Assembly (NCBI GenBank): GCA_040219275.1
Contig: JAVJSU010000003.1
Span: forward strand, 122,635 to 186,634
Source of the DNA: JAVJSU01 sp040219275
Lineage (GTDB): Bacteria > Chloroflexota > Anaerolineae > Aggregatilineales > Phototrophicaceae
Reading direction: 5' to 3'
DNA: 64,000 nucleotides
Part shown: positions 18,570 to 27,990 of the stretch, piece by piece
Layout: each line of letters starts with the position of its first letter
Numbering within the stretch: position 1 is the first letter of the stretch
Translations under genes and position numbers: made by a program
Notes under the pieces: model-generated
What the model was told of the DNA's origin: nothing
The model's database searches: none
What the model saw: only the letters and a program-made list of their open reading frames with translations

Positions 18570-20053
18570 ACGTCGTCGTTCTTATCCTCAAGCCCTTCTT
18601 CACGTTTAAGCACGTAATATGAACCGCGCTTTTGCCCCATTTTGCTGACGATATTTTTGGTGACAAGGTCAGCGAGATCTCGCCGGATGGTTTCTGCATG
18701 GACTTCTGGAAACAGGCGTTGTAATTCACTATTGGTGATGCGCGTTTTGTCCGGTCTATTCAGGTAATAGATCGCCTCTTCCTGTCGTGGATTAAGTGGA
18801 ATATCCGCAAAGGAGCGCAACAATTCCGCTTTTTCGTCGATGTCGCCTGTTTCGACGATTTCCGATTGCGTTTCCGTTTTTTGATTGTGCAATATAACAC
18901 GGAAGCCGCCACCTGTTTCGGAAAATTCAGGCTCGCGTAGACTTTGTGTTTTCATAAGCTCGATTACGCGATCAACCCCGTAGCCGAGTCGTTCAATAAA
19001 TCCCATATCTGAAAGAATCTGCACAATAACGGGATTGCGTGAGAAACGCTCATCTTTGATATTTGCGATGGTCACTGGACCAGGCAAACGCCCTGCACTG
19101 TTGAGTTCCATGTGATCTTTGAAGATAAACAGGCGAATACCATCTCCGCTAATGCTATAATCCCGATGCGCTACCGCATTAACGACCAATTCGCGCACAG
19201 CTTCCATCGGATATTCGTACTCTTCCTGCCGTGCCATCGCGCTTTTGAGTTGAACCCCTTTACGCAAATAATCTGCGAGAAATGTACCCGCTTTACGGAT
19301 TTGATCGGGCAATGTTCCTAGGATGTCTTGCCGATTAAAGATGTCGCCCATTTCGTTTCCTGCGAACCGCACTGCTGTAATCTCTGAACCTTGAATAAAG
19401 CGTTGTGGCTCCTTACCGAATAGCAAGATTCCGGCGTTGGTTGGATAGAACTTTTCATTGAGCAGGGTGACGCATCCACGACGGAAGAGCAATTGTGTTA
19501 GCGTCTCATCGGCATTCGGAGCGAAGGATTTGGCATAGAGTTCTACTTTCTCCATGTCAATATCGTCCAGCGTTGCGCCGGACGCAATCTCAGATTCAAA
19601 GCTAATTTCACCACGTTGGATCAGCAATTGATGGAGATCACGCGGGTGCATCGCGATATTACTTACGCCTTTACGGTGGAGATAACGCCCATCCATGGAA
19701 TAGACGTGCGGCATATGATAGGGAATATCCGCGACAACCACATCTTTTTCATCAATGCGTGTAGTTTTAGGGAACGGGATGATGAGTACTGGAGTCAGTA
19801 AAGTTGTTGCTTCGATGATGCGATCAACAATAAGGTTTTTTTGATCGACCCCCATCACATCCGGCTCATCTTCTCCCTTAACCCCGATGATGAGTTTGCC
19901 ACCTCGATGATTCGCCATCGCCATTAGACTTGTTGCGATCCGTTCCCTTGAGGCTTGCTCATCTAACCATTCGATTTCTTCACTTCGCCCTGTTTTCAGT
20001 AGCTGTTGTACGACATTAACTGACGTAGCAGGTTCTCCCTTGTGCTCTTCCAT
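18566..20053 (-). CDS. AlbA_2 (Schlafen-type) domain transcriptional regulator, RecG-like C-terminus
   Basis: A 495-residue protein. Residues about 15-130 form an AlbA_2/Schlafen-like putative DNA-binding domain, with a MANHRGGKLIIGVKGE motif at about 47-62. Residues about 265-365 carry the HATPase_c_4 signature (EAVRELVVNAVAHRDY, then GDGIRLFIF and PGPVTIANI). Residues 405-480 are a winged-helix segment (ITNSELQRLFPEVHAETIRRDLADLV). This architecture is often annotated as an ATP-dependent helicase RecG-like regulator, but it lacks helicase motifs. It starts five bases after lon and overlaps the LysM lipoprotein gene, so it is co-transcribed with both. Ligand and targets are unknown. Confidence 0.85.
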   Translation of the reverse strand: MEEHKGEPATSVNVVQQLLKTGRSEEIEWLDEQASRERIATSLMAMANHRGGKLIIGVKGEDEPDVMGVDQKNLIVDRIIEATTLLTPVLIIPFPKTTRIDEKDVVVADIPYHMPHVYSMDGRYLHRKGVSNIAMHPRDLHQLLIQRGEISFESEIASGATLDDIDMEKVELYAKSFAPNADETLTQLLFRRGCVTLLNEKFYPTNAGILLFGKEPQRFIQGSEITAVRFAGNEMGDIFNRQDILGTLPDQIRKAGTFLADYLRKGVQLKSAMARQEEYEYPMEAVRELVVNAVAHRDYSISGDGIRLFIFKDHMELNSAGRLPGPVTIANIKDERFSRNPVIVQILSDMGFIERLGYGVDRVIELMKTQSLREPEFSETGGGFRVILHNQKTETQSEIVETGDIDEKAELLRSFADIPLNPRQEEAIYYLNRPDKTRITNSELQRLFPEVHAETIRRDLADLVTKNIVSKMGQKRGSYYVLKREEGLEDKNDDV

Positions 20054-20058
20054 GCGTT

Positions 20059-22503
20059 TTATTCATCCCCGTCCTGTGTGTCTTTCTCCTCATCATTATA
20101 CTTGTCCCGCTCTCTTCCGTCTTCCGGTGGGTCAAGTAGAATAACGTCAATGACATCTTGCATATCTTCCACAAAAGTGATGTTCATATCGCGCAGTGCC
20201 TTCGGTGGAACATCAACAAGGTCTTTCCGGTTTTGTTCTGGCATGACGATATTTTTAATCTGTACGCGCCGTGCCGCCAGCAGTTTCTCTTTGATTCCAC
20301 CTACAGCCAGCACTTTACCGCGTAACGTAATTTCACCGGTCATGGCAAAGTCACTACGAACTTTGCGCTCTGTAAATGCTGAGATAATGGCAATAGCAAG
20401 CGTGATGCCCGCTGATGGACCATCTTTCGGGACTGCACCTTCTGGCAAATGGACGTGCAGATCATAATTCTCGAAATCGTCTGCCGGAACGTCCATTTCT
20501 CTCGCCCTTGACCGCATGTAACTGAGCGCCGCCTGTGCGGATTCCTGCATCACTTCGCCAAGTTGTCCGGTTAAGGTCAAATTCCCTTTTCCGGGTAGCA
20601 ACGAGACTTCGATTGTCAGAATATCGCCGCCGCCGGATGTCCACGCTAATCCCGTGACGATGCCAATGCTGTCTTCCTTGTTGGCGCGGGAGGCGATAAA
20701 CGGTGGTGGACCGAGATATTTTTCGACATGCTCGGATCGGATACGATGCGGATAACGCTTTTCCTCTGCGAGTAAACGTGCGGTTTTACGGCAGATATTG
20801 GCGATTTCACGGTCAAGATTACGAACACCCGCTTCATATGTGTAATCACGGATGATGGTGACGAGTGCATCATGTTCAAACTTTACGCCTGCATTTTCCA
20901 GACCGCTGGCTTCGAGTTGCTTGGCGATCAGGAATTTACGCGCGATGTCTAATTTATCTTCTTCCGTATAACCGGGAAACTCAATCACTTCTAGGCGATC
21001 AAGCAGGGCAGGTGGCATCGTGTAGAGATCATTCGCAGTCGTAATAAATAGGACTTGTGAGAGATCATAATTCGTATCGAGATAATGGTCACTGAACTCA
21101 CGATTTTGTTCAGGGTCAAGCACTTCCAAAAGCGCCGCCGCTGGATCACCGCGAAAATCTGCGCCGAGTTTATCTATTTCATCCAGCATGAACACCGGAT
21201 TAACCGTCCCTGCACGGCGCATTGTCTGAATAATACGACCCGGCATTGCGCCGATATACGTCCGTCGATGACCACGAATTTCTGCCTCATCGCGTACCCC
21301 GCCGAGGCTTACCCGCACGAATTCACGTCCAAGTGCGCTGGCGATACTCTTACCAAGTGAGGTTTTACCGACACCAGGCGGACCTACAAAACACAGAATC
21401 GGGCTTTTCATTTTTTCTGCGGCAAGTTTACGCACGGCAATATGCTCAAGGATGCGATCCTTGACCTTTTCCAGGCCGTGATGTTCTTCGTCCAGCACTT
21501 TTTGAGCGCGTTTCAGGTCGAGGTTATCTTCACTTGCGTTCGACCACGGTAAGGCAACCATCCAGTCAAGATAGGTGCGGATGATACCGACTTCCGGTGC
21601 CATCGGTGGCATCATGGCGAGTCGGCTGAGTTCCTTAATGGTTTTTTCATGCGCTTCTTCGGGCAATTGTGCCTTCAAGATTTCTGTACGCACATCGTTG
21701 ATTTCTTGCTGGAATATGTCTTCTTCGCCCAGCTCCGTCTGGATCGCCCGCATTTGCTCACGCAGATACATCTCGCGTTGATTGCGGGTCATCTCCTGAT
21801 GAATTTGCCCACTAATTTCATCGCGTAATTCCAGCATATCAAGCTCTCTGGTCAGCAAAGAGACGATATGATGGAGGCGCTCATTCACATCGAGAATGCT
21901 CAGAATATTCTGGCGTTCTTCTAGGGGAAGGGTGAGCGTTGTGGTGACAAAATCGGTAATCCATACGGGATCGTTGATACTTAATGAGTAGTTTAGAATT
22001 TCATCCGGCAAATTGCCGTTTAGCTCAACCGCTTGTTGGAACAAATTGGTGATGGTTTGAACGAGTACACTTGTCTCATCGTTTTTATCTGGTTTCTCAT
22101 CAATTACGCGAACTTTTGCGCGAATATGCGGCTCAAATTGCGTAAATTCCACCACTTCGACACGACGGCGACCCTGCGCTAGCACACTGTCTTGACGATC
22201 TGAAATTGGGATAGGACTGCTCAATGCCAGTTCCGTTCCGATCTCGTACAGCGTTTCCGCACTGATGTCTGCCACGTCTGTTGTCGAATCCCGCAGTGTG
22301 ATGCCTACCACAGTTTGGGTCTCATTCAGGGCAAGTTTTGCGGCATTACGGGCGCGTTTATCGGATAGAGTCAGTGGAAACACGATATTCGGGTAAATGA
22401 CAAGTCCACGAAGCGGGATCACAGGGCATTCAATCAGCCCATCGTCATCCGGTTCGGCGTTCTTAATCCTTTGGAAGTCGGTTGCGCCGAAAGAATTAGT
22501 CAA
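20059..22503 (-). CDS. lon: ATP-dependent protease Lon
   Basis: An 814-residue Lon protease of the LonA type. The N-terminal substrate domain spans about 25-225, followed by a helical region. The AAA+ module has Walker A GPPGVGKT (374-381) and Walker B VFMLDEIDK (437-445). The protease domain carries the Ser-Lys dyad S697 (KDGPSAGIT) and K740 (GGIKEKLLAA), 43 residues apart as in E. coli Lon. Length and order are normal. It degrades damaged and regulatory proteins in the cytoplasm. It is the first gene of an apparent four-gene unit. GAGG lies eight bases before the ATG. Confidence 0.97.
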   Translation of the reverse strand: MTNSFGATDFQRIKNAEPDDDGLIECPVIPLRGLVIYPNIVFPLTLSDKRARNAAKLALNETQTVVGITLRDSTTDVADISAETLYEIGTELALSSPIPISDRQDSVLAQGRRRVEVVEFTQFEPHIRAKVRVIDEKPDKNDETSVLVQTITNLFQQAVELNGNLPDEILNYSLSINDPVWITDFVTTTLTLPLEERQNILSILDVNERLHHIVSLLTRELDMLELRDEISGQIHQEMTRNQREMYLREQMRAIQTELGEEDIFQQEINDVRTEILKAQLPEEAHEKTIKELSRLAMMPPMAPEVGIIRTYLDWMVALPWSNASEDNLDLKRAQKVLDEEHHGLEKVKDRILEHIAVRKLAAEKMKSPILCFVGPPGVGKTSLGKSIASALGREFVRVSLGGVRDEAEIRGHRRTYIGAMPGRIIQTMRRAGTVNPVFMLDEIDKLGADFRGDPAAALLEVLDPEQNREFSDHYLDTNYDLSQVLFITTANDLYTMPPALLDRLEVIEFPGYTEEDKLDIARKFLIAKQLEASGLENAGVKFEHDALVTIIRDYTYEAGVRNLDREIANICRKTARLLAEEKRYPHRIRSEHVEKYLGPPPFIASRANKEDSIGIVTGLAWTSGGGDILTIEVSLLPGKGNLTLTGQLGEVMQESAQAALSYMRSRAREMDVPADDFENYDLHVHLPEGAVPKDGPSAGITLAIAIISAFTERKVRSDFAMTGEITLRGKVLAVGGIKEKLLAARRVQIKNIVMPEQNRKDLVDVPPKALRDMNITFVEDMQDVIDVILLDPPEDGRERDKYNDEEKDTQDGDE

Positions 22504-22548
22504 ATTGTTGCTACCTCAAAAATTTGTTTATGTAAGGGAAGTTTATGT

Positions 22549-22577
22549 AGTTTACCGATAGTTAATCCACCTGTCTA
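22549..22577 (-). promoter_or_regulatory. Possible lon promoter
   Basis: On the minus strand TAGACA (22577-22572) and TAAACT (22554-22549) are 17 bases apart, about 45 bases before the lon start codon. No heat-shock inverted repeat of the CIRCE type was seen. Confidence 0.45.
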
Positions 22578-22589
22578 GCATAGACACAC

Positions 22590-22618
22590 TTGCCGATAGA
22601 AAACCTGTGCGCTAGACT
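22590..22618 (+). promoter_or_regulatory. Promoter of the Ig-like/lipoprotein/glycosyltransferase operon
   Basis: TTGCCG (22590-22595) and TAGACT (22613-22618) have a 17-base spacer. The string CCTGTGCGCTAGACT nearly repeats that of the promoter at 12848-12876. Confidence 0.6.
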
Positions 22619-22648
22619 GATTCGGCGAAAGACCGATGAAGTTAATGA

Positions 22649-24094
22649 ATGGGGATTATTACCCGTATGCGTACCTCAGTTGTGTTAACCATTATCGCGG
22701 CGTTGATTGCGCTGGTTGTCGTGATATTTGCTGGTAGTTTGCTGATTAATCCTAATCGTGCATTGTTGGCAGGTGTGGAGTTCGCACCGTCGACGATTTC
22801 CCCCAATGCAGATGGCTCCGATGATGTTGCGCTTATTCGGTATGAATTGAGCGAAAACGCGCTAGTTTCGATTTTTCTTGAAGATGAGCAGGGAGATCGC
22901 TATTATTTCCGTGAAAATGAGATTCGCGCTACTGGCGACTATGAAGTGCAATTTAGTGGTGTAGTGGATGGATATGTCCTTCCCGGCGAAGACATCAACG
23001 GCGAAATCTTGCGCCGCTTAATCCCTGATGGTGACTACATATGGACACTTGTCGCAGTTTCACAGGATAGCGGTGAAGAAATGACTGCATCGGGTCAGTT
23101 ACAAATCATTGATGCCAACGTTGCACTGCCTGAAATTACCGAATTTACCGTGTTCCCTGAAATATTCACACCCAATCAGGATGGTATTGCTGATCGAACA
23201 CAGGTGAACGTCGGCTTGGTTAAGGATTCAGACCTGCAAGTGTATTTGCTCAATGAAGACGACGAGCGGATTTACATGGCACGGCGTGAAGAAGGTCGTG
23301 ATGAAGGCGAGGCAGGTCGTCATTGGTATGATTATGAAGGCGGTGTCGATATTGGCGCTGATCCGCCACCAGATGGCGATTATACCGTTGTTGCAGTTGC
23401 TCAGGATGCAGAAGGGCAGGTTATCCGCGTTACAGCCCCGCTTAGTATTCAAGATGGCGGAAAGCCCCGCGCAGAGATTATGCCACAACCCTCCGGTGCG
23501 ACAGTGATTTTTGATGTTATGCCTTATGACGAACGGTATTTTAGTTCGTTAACGGTTACGGGCGATCTTGTCCCTGTCCCGACTGATCCTGATGCGCTCA
23601 CGGTGACAGACATCACAATGCCCATAGGGGATATGCTGGTCTTCAAACTCACTGTGAACAATTATGGACGTGCGCCAATTCGCACTTCCGGTCCCTGGCC
23701 CGGTACAGTTTATCAGCAAGGTCAGCCCGATGCCGCACTCGGATGGTATCAGCGATCTGGTGTTTGGCGGGTGGGCATTCAGTGTGAAACGTCAGGTGAA
23801 GATTATCCGTGGCGCTGGGCAATTGGTTCGCCTGACACGTTGCAACAGGAGACTGCCGCAGATGGTGAAATCTTCTATTATCTATCACCTGGCGAGCAAA
23901 GTGTCACGTGGGGCGCGATCCGCATGACAGATATTATCGCCACACAAAACCCGCAACGGTGTTGGGCAGGACTGATTCATGAAGATGTCAACGTCAGCCA
24001 ATTGAACACCAATGTTGGACCGCGTATGATCGAATTGGTTGATCCGTTTGTCGAGGTTCAGCCAGAGGTTGAGGAAAACACGGACAGCGACTAG
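22649..24094 (+). CDS. Membrane-anchored protein with FlgD-type Ig-like domains
   Basis: A 481-residue exported protein. One hydrophobic segment (about 10-31) serves as signal anchor. Two Ig-like domains of the FlgD/gliding-motility C-terminal kind follow: each begins with a [F]xPxxxSPNxDGxxD-type motif (STISPNADGSDDVALIRYEL at about 49-68 and EIFTPNQDGIADRTQV at about 171-186) and ends in a DGDYxWTLVA-like strand. The last 150 residues resemble a CARDB/NPCBM-like beta-domain (VFKLTVNNYGRAPIRTSGPW). A role in adhesion or scaffolding at the cell surface is inferred. The operon with the next three genes is inferred from close spacing. Confidence 0.7.
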   Translation: MGIITRMRTSVVLTIIAALIALVVVIFAGSLLINPNRALLAGVEFAPSTISPNADGSDDVALIRYELSENALVSIFLEDEQGDRYYFRENEIRATGDYEVQFSGVVDGYVLPGEDINGEILRRLIPDGDYIWTLVAVSQDSGEEMTASGQLQIIDANVALPEITEFTVFPEIFTPNQDGIADRTQVNVGLVKDSDLQVYLLNEDDERIYMARREEGRDEGEAGRHWYDYEGGVDIGADPPPDGDYTVVAVAQDAEGQVIRVTAPLSIQDGGKPRAEIMPQPSGATVIFDVMPYDERYFSSLTVTGDLVPVPTDPDALTVTDITMPIGDMLVFKLTVNNYGRAPIRTSGPWPGTVYQQGQPDAALGWYQRSGVWRVGIQCETSGEDYPWRWAIGSPDTLQQETAADGEIFYYLSPGEQSVTWGAIRMTDIIATQNPQRCWAGLIHEDVNVSQLNTNVGPRMIELVDPFVEVQPEVEENTDSD

Positions 24095-24165
24095 AAATTA
24101 ACAGTTTGATGGGGTCTGAGTGTGGTAGGATTATCGTGTACATCACTCACTCGGGAGGGGAGTCC

Positions 24166-25569
24166 ATGTCTGCCAAGAAGTGCAGTCTTATGTTTGTTGT
24201 GTTAAGTATGGTTTGGTTAGCTGGTTGTGGTGGTGGTAGCACCAGCAATAATGCACCAGAGGTAACGGCAGAACCGACACTCACCTTTGATGAGCGAGCG
24301 AATTTTTCACCGGGGTCTATAGAAAATCCCCTGAAAATTGTTGTTCGTCCGGTGCATCGCGTTTTTACTGAGCTACAGTTGATTCTGGCTGACCTGACCG
24401 AAGCTTCCCCGGAAAACATCACTGAAGAGCAATTGCTACGTGATGATTTGAGCTTGCCAGATAATCTAAACACACTTTCCGCACCGCTCAATACGAGTTA
24501 TTCGGTGAGCTTTACGGCGAATGAATTTGCCAATTTGCAGACTGTTGCAGATTTAACCCGCGCGGTTGAAGACAAATTAGGGCAACAGGTGTCACAGACG
24601 CTATTTGAGCGCACGAGCATCTATTTTGAAGTCGTACCTGTGGATAGTTATGGCGATGGCTTAAATGCCGTTTGTAGCTCGAATCAGGGTGTGGTTTCTA
24701 TGGCATGGCTAGACGGGATTACATCGATTGCCGCTACTCAGGGTGCTTGTGGGGACATCAGTCTCAGTGTAGCGACGTTGGGTGGTGCTTATGATGTCGG
24801 TCTAATCGAAGATGTGGCGCTCGCAGTAGAAATTGAAGCCACACCTGAGCTAGAAATGACCGCTGAGGCAACGCCAGACGAAGGTGAACCCACGACGATA
24901 CCCACCGAAACGCCGACTCCCACCGCAGAACCCACGCTTGAACCGACTTTACTAGCTGACGTTGAAGTAACCCCTGAAGCGACTGCGGAATTTGTCGGAA
25001 ATCTGGATGATTCCTTACGGATTGGAACTCCCGTTTTGATTATGTTTAATCGTGCGCTTGGATCGACCAGCATAGACACGATTCGCGGAAGAACATTTTG
25101 CCGGATTGGTTATGATGATTTCTTCACCTGGTTGGTACCATCGCTTATGTTCCGCCGTAACAACATTGACCCACAATCCGATATTGCGTCAATTGTAGAC
25201 TATGAAAACGAAGCCCAATTGGTACGTGCGGTTGCTGATGGACGCTGTACGGCGGCGACAATTTCTGAAGATAGCTACGAGTCGTTGCAGAATGTTGTCC
25301 CGGAGGAGGTTTGGGATGATGTCCGTTTAGGGACAAGCACGCCAAAGTTTCCCTATGCACTGCTGGTCTACCCGCCGGATGTTCAAACGGGCGTGAGGCT
25401 GACACTCAATGCCGTATTCATGGATTTAGCGACTGATGATACCGCCGGTGCGTCGTTGCGCTGGCTATTGGGTCAGGATGTGATTGTCGAAGCGGAAAAT
25501 GTAGATTTGTCTGCGTTCACCGCCTATCTGTTGTCAACAGGTTTTGATTTTGCACAATTGGGTAATTAA
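24166..25569 (+). CDS. Lipoprotein with split solute-binding (PhnD/TAXI-like) fold
   Basis: A 467-residue lipoprotein; lipobox LAGC with C21. The first half (35-220) begins ENPLKIVVRPVHRVFTELQ and the second half (280-467) has VADGRCTAAT and a TPKFPYALLVYP segment, which together look like the two lobes of a phosphonate/TAXI-type periplasmic binding protein. Between them is a Thr/Pro/Glu-rich linker (about 221-279), an unusual place for low complexity. No ABC permease or ATPase is nearby, so transport is doubtful. The start at 24166 is chosen because GGGAGGGG lies five bases before it; an upstream in-frame ATG at 24106 has none. Confidence 0.65.
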   Translation: MSAKKCSLMFVVLSMVWLAGCGGGSTSNNAPEVTAEPTLTFDERANFSPGSIENPLKIVVRPVHRVFTELQLILADLTEASPENITEEQLLRDDLSLPDNLNTLSAPLNTSYSVSFTANEFANLQTVADLTRAVEDKLGQQVSQTLFERTSIYFEVVPVDSYGDGLNAVCSSNQGVVSMAWLDGITSIAATQGACGDISLSVATLGGAYDVGLIEDVALAVEIEATPELEMTAEATPDEGEPTTIPTETPTPTAEPTLEPTLLADVEVTPEATAEFVGNLDDSLRIGTPVLIMFNRALGSTSIDTIRGRTFCRIGYDDFFTWLVPSLMFRRNNIDPQSDIASIVDYENEAQLVRAVADGRCTAATISEDSYESLQNVVPEEVWDDVRLGTSTPKFPYALLVYPPDVQTGVRLTLNAVFMDLATDDTAGASLRWLLGQDVIVEAENVDLSAFTAYLLSTGFDFAQLGN

Positions 25570-26525
25570 TGATTGATCTTGCTGTCGTCATTGTCACATG
25601 GAATGTGCGTGATCTGGCTTTGAACGCGATACAGACGTTAATGGATGATCTCGCACAGACCGAGATTACTTATAGCATTTATCTCGTGGATAGTGCATCC
25701 GCTGATGGCACTGCGGAGGCGGTAGAGGCACAATTTCCAGAAGTAAACGTGACTGCCAGTATAAAGAATCTTGGTTTTGCAGGCGGAAACAATGTCGCTT
25801 TACGGCAGATTGGTTTTGGTAATCCTGATGTCTCGGAAGATGCGCTACCCCGCGCCGTCTATTTGCTCAATCCAGATACAATTACAACTTCGGGCGCGAC
25901 AAAACAACTTTTTGATCACTTAATGACTTCAGAGAGTGTAGGCGTGGTTGGCGCTCATCTGAGTTATGAGGATGGAAGTTTTCAGGATAGTGCTTTTCAG
26001 TTCCCCGGACTCAAACAATTGTGGGTAGAATTTTTCCCCACACCGGGGCGCTTCATTATGGGTGAATTCAATGGACGTTATCCACAATCATTTACATCTG
26101 GCACTACGCCGTTTCAGGTAGATTTTATGCTCGGCGCGACGATGATGTTGAAACGTGAAGTCATTATGGAAACGGGCATGTTTGATGAAGCGTTTTTTAT
26201 GTATTGTGAGGAGACGGATTGGCAGTGGCGCATCCGAAAGGCGGGGTGGGGGATTGAGTGTGTACCGTCTGCTCATGTGGTGCACCTTGCAGGCAAAAGC
26301 ACCACGCAAATCCGCGCACAGAGCCAGATTAATCTATGGACGAGTCGGCTAATCTTATTTCGCAAACACTACCCGAAATGGAAATTAGCAGTGGCGAGGT
26401 TGATGATTGCGGTGGGCATGTGGCGCAAAGAACGTGCTGTTCATCATGACCGGAATCTAGCTGACGATCAAAAAGCCGAATTAGTGTATGCGTTCAGACT
26501 GATTCGCCGGATGACGCTTAAATGA
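25569..26525 (+). CDS. Family 2 glycosyltransferase
   Basis: A 318-residue soluble GT-A glycosyltransferase. The N-terminus AVVIVTWNVRDLALNAI is the nucleotide-sugar binding strand; VDSASADGTAE and NLGFAGGNN follow, the latter typical of rhamnosyl/galactofuranosyl-transferase-like GT2 enzymes. GATMMLKREV and EETDWQWRIRKAGW mark the acceptor side. It probably adds a sugar to a lipid-linked glycan at the inner face of the membrane. The ATG overlaps the preceding stop by one base and its own stop overlaps the next ATG (ATGA). Donor and acceptor are unknown. Confidence 0.88.
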   Translation: MIDLAVVIVTWNVRDLALNAIQTLMDDLAQTEITYSIYLVDSASADGTAEAVEAQFPEVNVTASIKNLGFAGGNNVALRQIGFGNPDVSEDALPRAVYLLNPDTITTSGATKQLFDHLMTSESVGVVGAHLSYEDGSFQDSAFQFPGLKQLWVEFFPTPGRFIMGEFNGRYPQSFTSGTTPFQVDFMLGATMMLKREVIMETGMFDEAFFMYCEETDWQWRIRKAGWGIECVPSAHVVHLAGKSTTQIRAQSQINLWTSRLILFRKHYPKWKLAVARLMIAVGMWRKERAVHHDRNLADDQKAELVYAFRLIRRMTLK

Positions 26526-27280
26526 AACTGGTGGCAATCATCCTGACTTTCAATGAGGCGGAACACATTCAAGCATGTATTGAGAGTGTGCGCTTTGCCG
26601 ATCAAACGTTAGTGGTTGATTCATTCAGCACTGATTCAACCGTAGAAATAGCACAATCATCTGGCGCGAACGTCGTGCAGAATCCATTTGATAATTACGC
26701 CCAACAGCGGAATTTTGCACTGGAAAGCGTTCGCAAGGATGCAGAGTGGGTCTTGTTTGTCGATGCTGACGAACGGGTGTCGCCCGCGCTGGCTGAAGAA
26801 ATACGATCCGTTTTAGCGGAAGGTGGCTATTCTGGTTGGCGCATCCCACGATTTAATTATATTTTTGGGAAATTGACGCGTGGGGCAGGGTGGTATCCAG
26901 ATTATCAGACACGCTTGTTAAAGGTGAACGAGGCGCACTATGATCCAGATCGGAAAGTGCACGAGGTGGTTGTGCTTGAGCATGATCTAGGCACGCTCAA
27001 AGAACACTTTGTCCATTACAACTATCGTGATGTGGCACAGTTCATCGCCAAACAACGCAAATATACTGCCTATGAAGCACGAATCATGATGGAGCAGGGG
27101 AGTCGCCCTAAGCCACAGAACTACATCTTACAGCCACTTCGCCATTTTCGCTGGCGATTTTTTACATTAAAGGGCTATACGGACGGATGGCACGGGTTCC
27201 TCTTGAGCGGACTAATGGCATGGTTTGAATTCAGAAAATATGTGATTTTGCGTGGATTGGTTAAAAAATTGCCGGAATAG
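26522..27280 (+). CDS. Family 2 glycosyltransferase, WaaE/LgtF-like
   Basis: A 252-residue GT-A enzyme. The motifs AIILTFNEAEHIQACIES, VDSFSTDSTVEIA and the acidic LFVDADERVSP (78-88) match the WaaE/KdtX/LgtF branch of GT2, which adds hexoses to lipopolysaccharide or similar core glycans. It starts four bases inside the preceding glycosyltransferase gene. The stop codon lies inside the stem of a strong terminator, which closes the operon. Confidence 0.87.
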   Translation: MKLVAIILTFNEAEHIQACIESVRFADQTLVVDSFSTDSTVEIAQSSGANVVQNPFDNYAQQRNFALESVRKDAEWVLFVDADERVSPALAEEIRSVLAEGGYSGWRIPRFNYIFGKLTRGAGWYPDYQTRLLKVNEAHYDPDRKVHEVVVLEHDLGTLKEHFVHYNYRDVAQFIAKQRKYTAYEARIMMEQGSRPKPQNYILQPLRHFRWRFFTLKGYTDGWHGFLLSGLMAWFEFRKYVILRGLVKKLPE

Positions 27281-27301
27281 AATGTATTCCGGCAATTTTT
27301 T
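27263..27301. terminator. Bidirectional terminator between glycosyltransferase operon and hpf
   Basis: The stem (27264-27279 with 27285-27300, core TTGCCGGAATA/TATTCCGGCAA) is at least 15 bp and perfect. Poly-T follows on the plus strand and the A run on the left gives poly-U on the minus strand. The stop codon TAG of the upstream gene is inside the stem. Confidence 0.93.
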
Positions 27302-27322
27302 CGTGTATAAGCGATAACCTAA

Positions 27323-27934
27323 CTATGCCATGTTCGGAATGAGTACGCCATAGTCGCCATCATCTCGACGATAGAGCACATTCATGCTGTTTGTATCGAG
27401 ATTGTAGAACATGAAAAATGCGTGACCGAGCAATTCCATCTGGTCAATTGCGTCATTTTCTGTCATTGGCGCGACCGGAACTTCCTTGCGACGGACGATT
27501 TCATATTCTATATCTTCATATTCAGGAACATCGTCATAGGTTTCATATTCTTCTTCTGGAATATCCTCAACGGTTTCAAGTTCTTCAAAGGTTGCCAGAA
27601 ATTTATCGCGGCCTTTACGGCTTTTACGTCGCTTTCCCTTGAAGCGTTCAATTTGGCGATAGAGTTTATCTACTGCAAGGTTTATTGCCGCTTGAGTGGA
27701 TTCGCTCTCATCACCGTTATATTTTTCTTCGGCACGTATGATTGCCCCGCGCATGTGCCGGAGTGTAATTTGAACGCTCGTCACACCGCCACCACGATTA
27801 GAAAGCCGCGCAAGATCAACACGAACTTCCTGAATATTTGGCATGTACCGATCTAACTTCCCCAATTTCTTTTCTGTATATTCTTTGAGTGCGTCCGTGA
27901 CCCGAATATTGTCGCCGCGAATCATCAAATCCAT
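27323..27934 (-). CDS. hpf: Ribosome hibernation promoting factor, long form
   Basis: A 203-residue long-form HPF/RaiA protein. Residues 1-105 form the S30AE domain that sits in the decoding centre (IRGDNIRVTDALKEYTEKKL). An acidic linker of about 30 residues (about 118-148) follows, then the C-terminal dimerisation domain (about 150-203, VRRKEVPVAPMTENDAIDQM and a hydrophobic strand pattern) that in this form alone builds 100S ribosome dimers. AAGGAG lies six bases before the ATG. The linker, with runs of Glu and Tyr, is longer and more acidic than in most family members. Confidence 0.94.
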   Translation of the reverse strand: MDLMIRGDNIRVTDALKEYTEKKLGKLDRYMPNIQEVRVDLARLSNRGGGVTSVQITLRHMRGAIIRAEEKYNGDESESTQAAINLAVDKLYRQIERFKGKRRKSRKGRDKFLATFEELETVEDIPEEEYETYDDVPEYEDIEYEIVRRKEVPVAPMTENDAIDQMELLGHAFFMFYNLDTNSMNVLYRRDDGDYGVLIPNMA

Positions 27935-27990
27935 GGGGTACTCCTTACTTTAAATCGAAAACAATTATCATAAACAAGGCGAGCATTAAT

